Assembly: GCF_001192835.1 (NCBI RefSeq)
Contig: NZ_DF968182.1
Coordinates: 967,748 to 1,031,747, forward strand
Source of the DNA: Lentimicrobium saccharophilum
Lineage (GTDB): Bacteria; Bacteroidota; Bacteroidia; Bacteroidales; Lentimicrobiaceae
Reading direction: 5' to 3'
Length of the DNA stretch: 64,000 bases
Positions within the stretch are counted from its first letter, which is position 1. Every line of letters starts with the position of its first letter. The notes beneath the pieces were generated by a model. It made no database searches and was not told the DNA's origin. It saw nothing but the letters and a program-made list of their open reading frames with translations. Made by a program: the position numbers and the translations under genes. Positions 26,544-34,906 of this stretch are shown in pieces.

Positions 26544-27740
26544 ATGAAAGAAATTTATAATCGGATCAGCGCGCTCTCCGGCAAATACAGGGATTATACC
26601 GCATCAAACCTTTCCAGGCTTGTGCAGATCCGTTCGGTGAGCATGCACGAAAGGGAGGTGCAACTGGAGTTGAAGCGGCAGATGGAAGAAGCCGGATTTG
26701 ATGAGGTGCGGATTGACGGGCTGGGGAATGTAATCGGACGCATCGGCAACGGAAAGCGCATCCTTGCCATTGACGGGCACATGGATACCGTAGATGTGGG
26801 TAATGCCGCCAACTGGAGCTTTGATCCCTTCGGGGGGGAGATCAGGGATGGGTTTGTACATGGCCGGGGCAGCGTGGATCAGAAAGGGGGTCCCGCCGCT
26901 GCCGTAACAGCCGGGCGTATCCTTAAGGAAACCGGTGTTCCTGATGATCTGACCCTTTACGTGGTTGGCAGTGTTATGGAAGAAGATTGTGATGGTTTGT
27001 GCTGGAAATACCTGGTGGAAGAGGAGGGGCTGAGGCCGGATGTGGTCATCAGCACCGAGCCTACCAATCTGAATATTTACCGGGGTCATCGTGGTCGCAT
27101 GGAGATAGCTGTATCCTTCAACGGTGTTTCCTGTCACGGCAGCGCCCCTGAACGCGGCAAGAATGCCATCTATGCCGCAGCCCGTGCCGCCCTCGAAATT
27201 GAAAGGCTCAACGAACGCCTGCCTGCAGATGAATTCCTTGGTAAAGGAAGTGTGACCATTTCAGAAATCAGGTCGGGCAGCCCTTCGCTTTGCGCAGTCG
27301 CCGACTTCGCCCGTCTGCACCTCGACCGGCGTCTGACCTGGGGCGAAACCAAAGCAACGGCAGTGGCCGAAATTGAGGAAATCATCAAAGGAATGGATGC
27401 CATTGCAGAAGTGCTGCATTACGATGAAATGGCATATACCGGACTGCGTTACGGAATGGAGAAATATTATCCCACGTGGAAAATCCCCGAAGATCACCCG
27501 GCTGTGATGCAAGGCGTGAAGGCTTTCAGGGAATTGTTTGGCAGGGAGCCGCTGGTGGATAAATGGACATTTTCAACCAACGGAGTGACCATCAACGGAT
27601 TATACGGAATTCCGGTTATCGGGTTCGGGCCGGGCAATGAAATACTGGCGCACGCACCCGATGAAAAAGTGCCCGTAGAGCATCTGGTAACAGCCTCTGC
27701 ATTTTATGCCGCATATGCGTTCGCTTTTCAGAGGTCCTGA
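26544..27740 (+). CDS. ygeY: YgeY-type M20 metallohydrolase
   Basis: 398 residues of the M20/ArgE/DapE fold, closest in pattern to YgeY, named for its link to selenium-dependent purine metabolism. Metal-binding and catalytic positions are visible: DGHMDTVDVG (His and Asp, about residue 78), GRGSVDQKGGPAAAV (bridging Asp), GSVMEEDCDGLCWKY (catalytic and ligand Glu), VISTEPTNLNIYRGHRGRMEI, and GFGPGNEILAHAPDEKVPVEHL (last ligand His). In Escherichia coli the gene lies near xdhABC and ygeW, and homologous clusters were tied to anaerobic purine or uric acid breakdown. Here it follows xdhB by 35 bases. The precise substrate is not known from sequence; diaminopropionate or carbamoylated intermediates have been considered. 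Confidence 0.88.
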   Translation: MKEIYNRISALSGKYRDYTASNLSRLVQIRSVSMHEREVQLELKRQMEEAGFDEVRIDGLGNVIGRIGNGKRILAIDGHMDTVDVGNAANWSFDPFGGEIRDGFVHGRGSVDQKGGPAAAVTAGRILKETGVPDDLTLYVVGSVMEEDCDGLCWKYLVEEEGLRPDVVISTEPTNLNIYRGHRGRMEIAVSFNGVSCHGSAPERGKNAIYAAARAALEIERLNERLPADEFLGKGSVTISEIRSGSPSLCAVADFARLHLDRRLTWGETKATAVAEIEEIIKGMDAIAEVLHYDEMAYTGLRYGMEKYYPTWKIPEDHPAVMQGVKAFRELFGREPLVDKWTFSTNGVTINGLYGIPVIGFGPGNEILAHAPDEKVPVEHLVTASAFYAAYAFAFQRS

Positions 27741-27859
27741 AATCCTGGCACGAGGCAAACTAATGCTCAGAATAGTTGTACAATTATTAATACTGTTTTC
27801 CGGTTAAAGCCTGCAGGGAGAAATACGCGGGAGGCCAGTCCGGAATTAATCACTGATCT

Positions 27860-29053
27860 ATGAAATCATTTCAGCAACTGACCGATGAACTGAACAGTCT
27901 GAAAACAGGACTGTTTGGCAGGGACTTTTTATTGACCTGGGACAAGACGGAGGACGATCTCCGGCAAACATTACTGGTAGCTGACGAGTTGAAGTATCTG
28001 CGCGACCGGAATATCTCCACCCGGTGCTTTGACTCGGGACTGGCGGTATCTAATTTCCGCGATAATTCAACCCGTACCCGTTTTTCATTCGCTTCGGCCT
28101 GCAACCTGCTTGGTCTGGAAGTGCAGGACCTGGATGAGGCAAAGTCGCAGATCGCCCATGGGGAAACCGTCAGGGAAACAGCGAATATGATCAGTTTCCT
28201 TACCGATATTATCGGGATCCGTGATGACATGTTTCTTGGTGAGGGGCATCGCTATATGCTTGAGATGGGGGCTGCCCTCGACGACGGTTTCAGCAACGGC
28301 GTGTTGCCGCAGCGGCCGGGAATCATCAACCTGCAATGCGACATCGATCATCCCACCCAATCCATGGCAGATTTGCTGCATCTGGTCAATTTTTACGGGG
28401 GGCTGGATAAACTGAAAGGGAAAAAGATCGCGATGACCTGGGCTTATTCGCCCAGCTACGGAAAGCCGCTTTCCGTGCCACAGGGCATCATTGGTCTGAT
28501 GACGCGGTTCGGGATGGAGGTTGACCTTGCCTTTCCCGAAGGCTATAACCTGATCCCGGAGGTGGTTGATAGGGCAGGGCGGCAGGCTAAGGCATCGGGC
28601 GGAAGTTTCAGGGTGGTGAATACCATGGAAGAAGCCTTCCGGGACGCCGACATTGTTTATCCGAAAAGCTGGGCGCCCTATGCCGTGATGGAACAGCGCA
28701 CCGGGCTGCTTAAGACAGGCGATAAAGAGGGTTTGAAAGCGCTTGAACAGGAATGTCTGGCCAACAATGCCCGATTCATTAACTGGGAGTGCAATGAAGC
28801 TATGATGAAACTGACCCGTGATGGCAATGCGCTGTATATGCACTGTCTTCCGGCTGATATCTCCGGGGTTTCGTGCGCGCGGGGCGAAGTATCCGCCGGT
28901 GTATTTGAGCGGTACCGGATTCAGACTTATAAGGAAGCTGGCTTCAAGCCTTATATTATTGCCGCAATGATCCTGAACAACCGCTTTGAGTTCGCTTCCG
29001 GTATCCTCGAAGTTCTTTATAGGGAAGGCAGAAGCAGGGTGAAACGGATATGA
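27860..29053 (+). CDS. ygeW: YgeW-type knotted carbamoyltransferase
   Basis: 397 residues, matching the aspartate/ornithine carbamoyltransferase superfamily subgroup YgeW. The carbamoyl-phosphate site is recognisable as FRDNSTRTRFSF (about residue 70) with DHPTQSMADLLH (about 170), and the second-substrate region near the C-terminus as MHCLPADISGVSCARGEVS. YgeW enzymes are longer than ornithine carbamoyltransferases and have a knotted fold; their acceptor substrate has not been settled. The gene lies 119 bases after ygeY, on the same strand, with no terminator in between. ygeX, the carbamate kinase gene and ygfK/ssnA/hyuA, frequent partners elsewhere, are not in this window. Confidence 0.9.
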   Translation: MKSFQQLTDELNSLKTGLFGRDFLLTWDKTEDDLRQTLLVADELKYLRDRNISTRCFDSGLAVSNFRDNSTRTRFSFASACNLLGLEVQDLDEAKSQIAHGETVRETANMISFLTDIIGIRDDMFLGEGHRYMLEMGAALDDGFSNGVLPQRPGIINLQCDIDHPTQSMADLLHLVNFYGGLDKLKGKKIAMTWAYSPSYGKPLSVPQGIIGLMTRFGMEVDLAFPEGYNLIPEVVDRAGRQAKASGGSFRVVNTMEEAFRDADIVYPKSWAPYAVMEQRTGLLKTGDKEGLKALEQECLANNARFINWECNEAMMKLTRDGNALYMHCLPADISGVSCARGEVSAGVFERYRIQTYKEAGFKPYIIAAMILNNRFEFASGILEVLYREGRSRVKRI

Positions 29054-29211
29054 CCATCCATTGAGTTGGTATGCGGCAATGCCGGAGTTGTTATTTCACA
29101 ATGACCGCAGATTATCCCCTTTTTGCATGATAACCATGCTTTTATGTAGTCAAATTTCTTTAAATTATATCATTTGCTGAATTTCTCATGCCGTTGTTAG
29201 CCCGGGCTTCT

Positions 29212-29219
29212 TAGCTTTG
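29212..29219 (+). promoter_or_regulatory. Possible -7 box giving a near-leaderless PepSY-TM transcript
   Basis: TAGCTTTG matches TAnnTTTG exactly, five bases before the ATG. The nearest TTG lies only 15 bases upstream instead of about 20, so the match may be chance. Confidence 0.25.
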
Positions 29220-29223
29220 CAGG

Positions 29224-29799
29224 ATGAAACGGAGAATCCATCAGCAGCGTCAGGCCAGGAGTTTGAAATTTTTCAGGAGCATTCACCGTGTGTCAGCCAT
29301 CTATCTGTTTGCTGTATTTATCATTGTTTCTGTCACCGGACTAATGCTGGGATGGAAAAAGCACAGCGGGGGATGGCTGCTTCCGGAATCAGTGAGGGGT
29401 ACCTCAACGGAACTGAAGGATTGGCTGACGCTTGACAGTTTGTACATAAATGCATGCAGCATCCTCAGCGACTCGGTTTCCCCGGGGCTTTCACATGATC
29501 TTGAAAGGATTGATGTCAGAAAAGAGCATGGAATGGTGAAGTTTGTTTTTTCCGGTCACTTTTACGGAATTCAGCTTGATGGTGCAACCGGCAGGTTGCT
29601 GAAGATTGAGCGCCGCCGTTCCGATATTATTGAAAAATTTCATGATGGTTCCATCATCGGTCATGCACTGGGTTTGCCCGGAGAGTATATCAAACTGATT
29701 TATACCAGCCTTACCGGCCTCGCCCTGCTGGTGCTTACCATTACAGGATTCTGGATTTGGTATGTGCCTTTCAGGTTGCGTAATAAAGACCGATTTTAA
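29224..29799 (+). CDS. PepSY-associated transmembrane protein
   Basis: 191 residues: a basic N-terminus (KRRIHQQRQARSLKFFRSIHR), a first membrane helix (about 24-44, VSAIYLFAVFIIVSVTGLMLGW), a soluble PepSY-like loop with VKFVFSGHFYGIQLDGATGRLLKIERR, a conserved IIEKFHDGSIIGHALG phrase and a second helix (about 160-180, LTGLALLVLTITGFWIWY). Related two-helix proteins belong to the PepSY-TM group often linked to iron or redox functions, but no specific role is clear. A TAGCTTTG box at 29212-29219 sits so close to the ATG that a leaderless transcript is possible. It precedes, but is probably independent of, the riboswitch operon. Confidence 0.8.
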   Translation: MKRRIHQQRQARSLKFFRSIHRVSAIYLFAVFIIVSVTGLMLGWKKHSGGWLLPESVRGTSTELKDWLTLDSLYINACSILSDSVSPGLSHDLERIDVRKEHGMVKFVFSGHFYGIQLDGATGRLLKIERRRSDIIEKFHDGSIIGHALGLPGEYIKLIYTSLTGLALLVLTITGFWIWYVPFRLRNKDRF

Positions 29800-29839
29800 T
29801 TTGTCCGGTTTAATGTGTTTAAGCTGTGATATTTAGGTC

Positions 29840-29870
29840 TTGGTTGGAAAAACTTTTCCTGAAATATTTG
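29840..29870 (+). promoter_or_regulatory. Candidate promoter of the cobalamin riboswitch operon
   Basis: TTG (29840-29842), a 20-base spacer and AATATTTG (29863-29870), one base off TAnnTTTG. Initiation would fall near 29877, shortly before the riboswitch. Confidence 0.35.
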
Positions 29871-29899
29871 CATTCCATCAATCTATCTTCATACTTTTG

Positions 29900-30066
29900 C
29901 AGGGCAATGGTTCCGGAAACGGATAATAGGGAAAGTCGTGCAATTCGGCTGCAGTTCCCGCTGCTGTAAGCTCTTTAAACGGTTTCAACAGAATGCCACT
30001 GTCTATCCCCAAACTGACGGGAAGGCGTTGAAAACAAACGGAGTAAGCCAGAAGACCTGCCATTTG
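29900..30066 (+). promoter_or_regulatory. Cobalamin riboswitch
   Basis: The conserved elements occur in the expected order: GGTTCC (29909-29914), GGGAA near 29930, the core AGTTCCCGCTGCTGTAAG around 29953-29970, and the B12 box AGCCAGAAGACCTGCC at about 30046-30061. This RNA binds adenosyl- or other cobalamins and represses uptake genes when B12 is plentiful. The operon behind it (BtuB-like receptor, BtuG-like protein) fits exactly. Confidence 0.88.
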
Positions 30067-30326
30067 CCTTGTGGATTTTGCAGTTTACGGAGAATGAACT
30101 GCTTGTCGGAAAGCCTGGCCGTATTCACTTTTTTTTACCGGTCGTTTTTGAATCAGGTTTTCAGCGTTACTGCATAATCCATTTGTTGAAAGGATCAAAG
30201 CCGGAAGTTGCGCAACCTGCAATGAAAAGGCGTGCGGCCTGCATGGCGCGGATCAGTTTCATGTATGCCTGCTGTATGTGTTGAAGAACGTTGAATGATT
30301 CAGAAATTAATTAAAAAAATCCTGCA
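30067..30326 (+). other. Leader between riboswitch and first gene; no gene seen
   Basis: 260 bases with a run of eight T at 30129-30136 but no convincing stem before it. A 20-codon Cys-rich frame (30221-30283, ending YACCMC) has no support. The first operon gene begins at 30327 after an A-rich stretch. Confidence 0.5.
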
Positions 30327-30878
30327 ATGAACCATGGAAAAATCACCCTGCAGTTTGCTGTAATCACTGCCCTGGTGTTGATGCTGGCTTTCAGTCGCTT
30401 GTTGCCGCATCCCTTTAACTTTTCGCCGGTGGCGGCCCTTGCGCTTTTCGGAGGTGCCCGCTACAAAAGCCGTTTTTCGGCTTATCTTATCCCGCTTGCT
30501 GCGGTATGGATCAGCGACCTGTTCCTGAACTATGCTTTCTTTGGACGGCTGGTTGCTTTTTACGATGGCGCTTTTTTTACCTACCTTGCATTTGCCCTGA
30601 TCGTCATGCTGGGCTCCGTTGCCCTGCGGAAGTTATCACCCGGAAGACTGCTGGTTACCTCCCTGTCGGCTTCGGTTATTTTCTTTCTGATTTCCAACTT
30701 TGGGGTCTGGCTTTCCGGGGGTCTTTATCCGCTCACCGGCGGGGGACTTGCCGCCTGTTACGCTGCAGCGGTTCCTTTTTTCAGGAATACCCTGGCAGGT
30801 GACCTGATTTACGGTTTCGCCATATTCTATCTATATGAACTGGTTGCTAACCGTTTCCCCGCGCTGAAGACAGCATAA
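30327..30878 (+). CDS. DUF6580-type integral membrane protein, putative cobalamin or precursor transporter component
   Basis: 183 residues, nearly all hydrophobic, with about five to six membrane helices. It has the conserved early segment NFSPVAALALFGGARY and WISDLFLNY, then FFLISNFGVWLSGGLYPLT and a late RNTLAGDLIYGFAIFYLYE, a pattern typical of DUF6580 and resembling the S components of ECF vitamin transporters. As the first gene under the cobalamin riboswitch it is probably part of uptake of B12 or a precursor across the inner membrane. No ECF energising subunits are encoded nearby, so a shared module or a different mechanism would be needed. Substrate assignment rests on the riboswitch. 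Confidence 0.8.
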   Translation: MNHGKITLQFAVITALVLMLAFSRLLPHPFNFSPVAALALFGGARYKSRFSAYLIPLAAVWISDLFLNYAFFGRLVAFYDGAFFTYLAFALIVMLGSVALRKLSPGRLLVTSLSASVIFFLISNFGVWLSGGLYPLTGGGLAACYAAAVPFFRNTLAGDLIYGFAIFYLYELVANRFPALKTA

Positions 30879-30924
30879 TTTATCCCTTAATTACTATCGG
30901 ACTTATTACCTAATCTTACTCATC

Positions 30925-32880
30925 ATGATTAAAACCAGACTTTTTGCGGTATTTACACTGCTCACCTCATTAACATTTGCACAGGGCCCTTATGCACCGG
31001 CTGCCGGACAGCCCGGGAGTACTGCCATTGCCATGGACAGCAGCATTATCCGGTCATGGGCCACCGGGGCCGAAGTTGTACGCGGTTATATCCAGATCAG
31101 CGATACCGGTGTGTATAACCTTGGCTCAAACAAGGCCTCCTATGGCCGGCATTATAACGCCATGGGGCCGGGCGAGGGTACTTCAACCGGTGTGGTAAGT
31201 CTTGGCGACGGGGGGGTGGCTACCCTTACTTTTGACCGCCTGATCGTGAATGGTCCGGGCCCTGATTTCGCGGTTTTTGAAAATTCATTCGGCGATACTT
31301 TTCTTGAACTTGCGTTTATTGAAGTGAGCTCCGATGGAGTGAATTACAGCCGCTTTCCATCAGTTTCGCTGACGCCATCTGATGTTCAGAAAGGTGCCTG
31401 GGATGAGCTGGACCCCACCATGATTCACAACCTCGCCGGCAAGTACCGCCAGGGATTCGGCACCCCTTTCGATCTCAGCGATCTGGAGTATGATCCGATG
31501 GTGGATCTTTTTGCCATCCGTTTTGTCAGAATTCTTGATGCAGTGGGTTGTATCGATCCTGAATATGCCACTTTTGATTCAGAAGGCCACATTGTCAACG
31601 AACCTTTCCCGACTCCTTTTAATTCGGGCGGTTTTGACCTGGACGGGGTGGCGGTGATCAATGCCAATGTGTTGAATGAGGTTGCCGGTTTTGAAGATCT
31701 GAATCTTGAACCCGACAGTTATTTTTTGCCTGAATCTGCCGGAAATTTTACAAGTGGATCCCTGAGTTTCCTTTATGAAGGGAGTTCGGGCTCCTGGTCA
31801 GGTTTTACCTATTCGAACAGGGTAACGCTGAACGGTACATACAACGATGATCAGTTTGTTGCCGTAAGCAGGGGAGGCATTGAAGCAGATTCTTCGGCCT
31901 TTGCCATTACTTATGTAAGTTCCGACTGGATGACCGGGACTTATGATCCCATTCCTTCGGTAATTCAAACGACGGATGGAAGTGAAGTCCTGTTTGGCGG
32001 CTTTTATGTTGCCAACACGGATATGGCTTACATTACCATGCGTGACGGAACCCTGTTCAACAAAAAGTTCGGGGGTGAGTCCGGCAATGATCCTGACTGG
32101 TTCAGGTTGAAAGTATGGGGGCTAAGGGCCGACAACAGCGTGACCCAGGAGATTACGCACTACCTGGCTGATTTCAGAAATGAAGACAATGCCCTCGACT
32201 ATATTCAGGATGACTGGCGCTGGGTGGACCTGCAGCCCCTTGGCGCGGTGAAATCGCTCCATTTCATCCTCGAATCATCCGATTCGGGAGACTATGGCAT
32301 CAACACACCGGCTTATTTCTGCATGGATAATCTTACCGTTCTGAATACGCAGGGACCAGTGCTGACAGCCTGGCTCCCCGATCATGAAGTGGCCCTCAAT
32401 GCAGATCCTGTTACTGTAATGCTTGACGATTATTTTTACTCCGTGCAGGGAGATCTTGCGTATGAAATAGCAGGCAATTCCAATCCGGAACTGATTGCTG
32501 CAGAGATTACCGGGAATCAACTGCTGCTCACCTTTAGCGCAGATGCTTCCGGGTCAGGCGAAGTTTCTGTTGTGGCTACCGCTGCCGGGCTGAGCGTGAC
32601 AGACATTTTCAATGTTTCGGTACTTTCGAATGTAGGAATTGTCTCTGCAGAAACATTTACATTCCGGGCTTATCCCAATCCTGTTTCAGGATCACTCTTT
32701 ATTGAAAACGGCGCACAGTGTGAATTGCAGCTGACCGGAATGAACGGGAAAATGGTTCTGGAAACAATGCTTTTAACCGATATGGCTGAAGTTTCGCTTG
32801 CCGGTCTGCAGCCGGGCATCTACCTGCTGAAACTGATCAGCGAAAAGGGCGTTTCGATTAAGAAGATCGTTAAGCAATAG
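30925..32880 (+). CDS. T9SS-sorted DUF4465 surface protein of the B12 operon
   Basis: 651 residues: signal peptide ending about residue 20 (TFAQ); an N-terminal beta domain (about 25-255) with GDGGVATLTFDRLIVNGPGP and DFAVFENSFGDTFLELAFIEVSSDG; a DUF4465-like domain (about 255-475) with FTYSNRVTLNGTYNDDQFVAVS and the later YFCMDNLTV; a cadherin/Ig-like stretch (about 480-570); and a T9SS type A sorting domain (PNPVSGSLFIENG to KKIVKQ). It lies between the DUF6580 gene (46-base gap) and the BtuB-like receptor (29-base gap), under the cobalamin riboswitch. That makes it a candidate surface cobamide-binding or capture protein. Binding is an inference from the operon and has not been read from specific residues. 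Confidence 0.82.
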   Translation: MIKTRLFAVFTLLTSLTFAQGPYAPAAGQPGSTAIAMDSSIIRSWATGAEVVRGYIQISDTGVYNLGSNKASYGRHYNAMGPGEGTSTGVVSLGDGGVATLTFDRLIVNGPGPDFAVFENSFGDTFLELAFIEVSSDGVNYSRFPSVSLTPSDVQKGAWDELDPTMIHNLAGKYRQGFGTPFDLSDLEYDPMVDLFAIRFVRILDAVGCIDPEYATFDSEGHIVNEPFPTPFNSGGFDLDGVAVINANVLNEVAGFEDLNLEPDSYFLPESAGNFTSGSLSFLYEGSSGSWSGFTYSNRVTLNGTYNDDQFVAVSRGGIEADSSAFAITYVSSDWMTGTYDPIPSVIQTTDGSEVLFGGFYVANTDMAYITMRDGTLFNKKFGGESGNDPDWFRLKVWGLRADNSVTQEITHYLADFRNEDNALDYIQDDWRWVDLQPLGAVKSLHFILESSDSGDYGINTPAYFCMDNLTVLNTQGPVLTAWLPDHEVALNADPVTVMLDDYFYSVQGDLAYEIAGNSNPELIAAEITGNQLLLTFSADASGSGEVSVVATAAGLSVTDIFNVSVLSNVGIVSAETFTFRAYPNPVSGSLFIENGAQCELQLTGMNGKMVLETMLLTDMAEVSLAGLQPGIYLLKLISEKGVSIKKIVKQ

Positions 32881-32909
32881 TATTCTCATCGATAAAAATC
32901 TGTTGACCA

Positions 32910-34898
32910 ATGAGAAGAAATGTAACGGTAACCGTGTTGCTGCTGGCTGTCCTGATCATCCGGGCAACGGCCCAGGAGCCGGTTTCCGATACGCTTCTGC
33001 TTAAAGGGGTTGAGATAGCATCGGAAAAAATCAGCCGGAAAGAGCTCTCGTCTTTTCCGCTGCAGAGTTTGTCGGGTAATCAGATTGCTGCTGTTGCCGG
33101 AAATTCGGTTGCGGATGCCCTCAGGACATTTTCGGGGGTTACCCTGCGCGATTACGGTGGGGCGGGGGGGCTGAAGACCGTTATGGTCAGAAGCCTCGGT
33201 GCTCAGCATACCGGTGTTTTTATCGACGGGGCGCCGGTTTCGGACATCGCCAGCGGTCAGCCTGACCTGGGTAAGTTTCCGCTGGGGAATCTTGAGGAAG
33301 TCAGCCTGAACGTGGGAGGTGGAGGAAGTGAGCCCATGCCGGCAAGGGCGCGCTCAGGTGCCAGCATCATCAACCTGAGGAGCATCAGGCCCGACTTCGG
33401 GAAGTATAAAACAAGAGGCAACATCGGCATTAAGGGTGGATCGTTCGGACTGTTCAATCCGTTTTTGAGGCTGGATCACAAAACCGGGCAAGACTCATGG
33501 ATTGGCATAGACGTAAATCCGCTCTTTTCAAAAGGGGATTATTCCTACCTGGTTGACAACGGGCCTGCCGGATCTGAAACCCTCAAACGCGGCAATGGCG
33601 ACCTGACCTCGCTGTCGGCCAATCTCAGGTTTTTTGCCAGGCCCGGCGACAGCACCGAATTACGCGTATTTGCTGGATTTTACAACGCCGAACGCGGACT
33701 TCCCGGCGCTGTGGTGTTTTATAATCCACATGCCTCACAGCGGCTGACCAATAAGGATCTGAGCCTGGGGTTTCAGCTGATGTCTGAAAAAAAGCGGGTT
33801 TCACTGCTTACCAATGCCGGTTGGTCGTATGCCTGGCTACGTTATCTCGATCCCGATTATCTTGGTTACACCTACAGTCTTGACAACCGCTACCTCCAGC
33901 AGGAATTTTACCTGTCGCAGGCAGGCACAATTGCGCTCGGCAGGCATTTCTCCGCTTCACTGGCATCAGATTTCATCCTGAATACCTTTTCGGGAAGCCA
34001 ATACAAAACTGATCCGTGGCGGGGCAGTTTTCTGTTGTCGGCAATATTGGCCCATCAAACCCGGAATACCGGCGCCGAAGCCGGAATTCTGGCAAGTGTC
34101 ATCAAGGACAGCGGGAAAAATGCGTCCGAAGAAGACCTTACGCATAAAGTATCTCCCTACTTCTCAGTTTCGGTCAGGATTGCTGATGTCCCTTCGCTGA
34201 GGCTCAGGATGATGTACAAGCACTCATTCAGGATGCCGGCATTCAACGAATTATACTACGCCCTGGTCGGGAATCCCCGGCTCTTCCCCGAAAGTGCGCA
34301 ACAGCTGAACACCGGTATACTTGGATCATACGCGCCTTTCAAAGGCGTGCTGCTCATGTTGAGCGCCGATGCTTTTTTCAACAGGGTTCATAATAAAATT
34401 GTTGCCATCCCCACGCAGAACCTTTTTGTATGGTCGATGCAGAATATCGGTGAAGTCAGCACCGGGGGGCTGGACTTTCAGTTAGATGCCACTGCGGCAA
34501 TGAACCGGCGCAGCAGAATTTCAGTGAACCTTGCCTATACCTTCCAGAAGGCCAGTGATATCAGCGATAAAAATTCTTCAGTCTACGGAAATCAGATTCC
34601 TTATATCCCCTATGAAACCTTTTCTGCCATGTTTCAATTCGGTTACCGGGCATTTTCACTCGACTACAACGTTCTTTTCAACGGTTACAGGTATGTTTCA
34701 GCAGAAAATATTCCGCAGAACCTGCTTCCTTCCTGGTGGATCAGTGACGCCGGTGTAGCATGGAACCCTGAGGCCGGAAGGTACAAGTACAGGATTAAGG
34801 CAGGGGTAACCAATCTTTTTGATAAAGACTATGTGGTAATCAGGAGTTTTCCGATGCCCGGAAGGGGTATTGTAATCAGCGGCACTTTTACTTTTTGA
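32910..34898 (+). CDS. btuB: TonB-dependent outer-membrane receptor, BtuB-like
   Basis: 662 residues: signal peptide ending about residue 22 (RATAQ), a plug domain (about 45-170) with VADALRTFSGVTLRDYGGAGGLKTV and the phrase SLGAQHTGVFIDGAPV, then a 22-strand type barrel ending in aromatic residues (IVISGTFTF). The size is close to Escherichia coli BtuB (about 600). Placement in a cobalamin riboswitch operon next to a BtuG-like protein supports corrinoid transport across the outer membrane using TonB energy. The plug lacks an obvious long TonB box in the first residues; DTLLLKGVEI is the likely equivalent. Stop and following gene are nine bases apart. Confidence 0.88.
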   Translation: MRRNVTVTVLLLAVLIIRATAQEPVSDTLLLKGVEIASEKISRKELSSFPLQSLSGNQIAAVAGNSVADALRTFSGVTLRDYGGAGGLKTVMVRSLGAQHTGVFIDGAPVSDIASGQPDLGKFPLGNLEEVSLNVGGGGSEPMPARARSGASIINLRSIRPDFGKYKTRGNIGIKGGSFGLFNPFLRLDHKTGQDSWIGIDVNPLFSKGDYSYLVDNGPAGSETLKRGNGDLTSLSANLRFFARPGDSTELRVFAGFYNAERGLPGAVVFYNPHASQRLTNKDLSLGFQLMSEKKRVSLLTNAGWSYAWLRYLDPDYLGYTYSLDNRYLQQEFYLSQAGTIALGRHFSASLASDFILNTFSGSQYKTDPWRGSFLLSAILAHQTRNTGAEAGILASVIKDSGKNASEEDLTHKVSPYFSVSVRIADVPSLRLRMMYKHSFRMPAFNELYYALVGNPRLFPESAQQLNTGILGSYAPFKGVLLMLSADAFFNRVHNKIVAIPTQNLFVWSMQNIGEVSTGGLDFQLDATAAMNRRSRISVNLAYTFQKASDISDKNSSVYGNQIPYIPYETFSAMFQFGYRAFSLDYNVLFNGYRYVSAENIPQNLLPSWWISDAGVAWNPEAGRYKYRIKAGVTNLFDKDYVVIRSFPMPGRGIVISGTFTF

Positions 34899-34906
34899 TT
34901 TTTGAT

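Noticed and set aside
30221-30283. 20-codon Cys-rich frame in the riboswitch leader
   Set aside because: No ribosome-binding support, atypical composition, and no known counterpart; probably chance.
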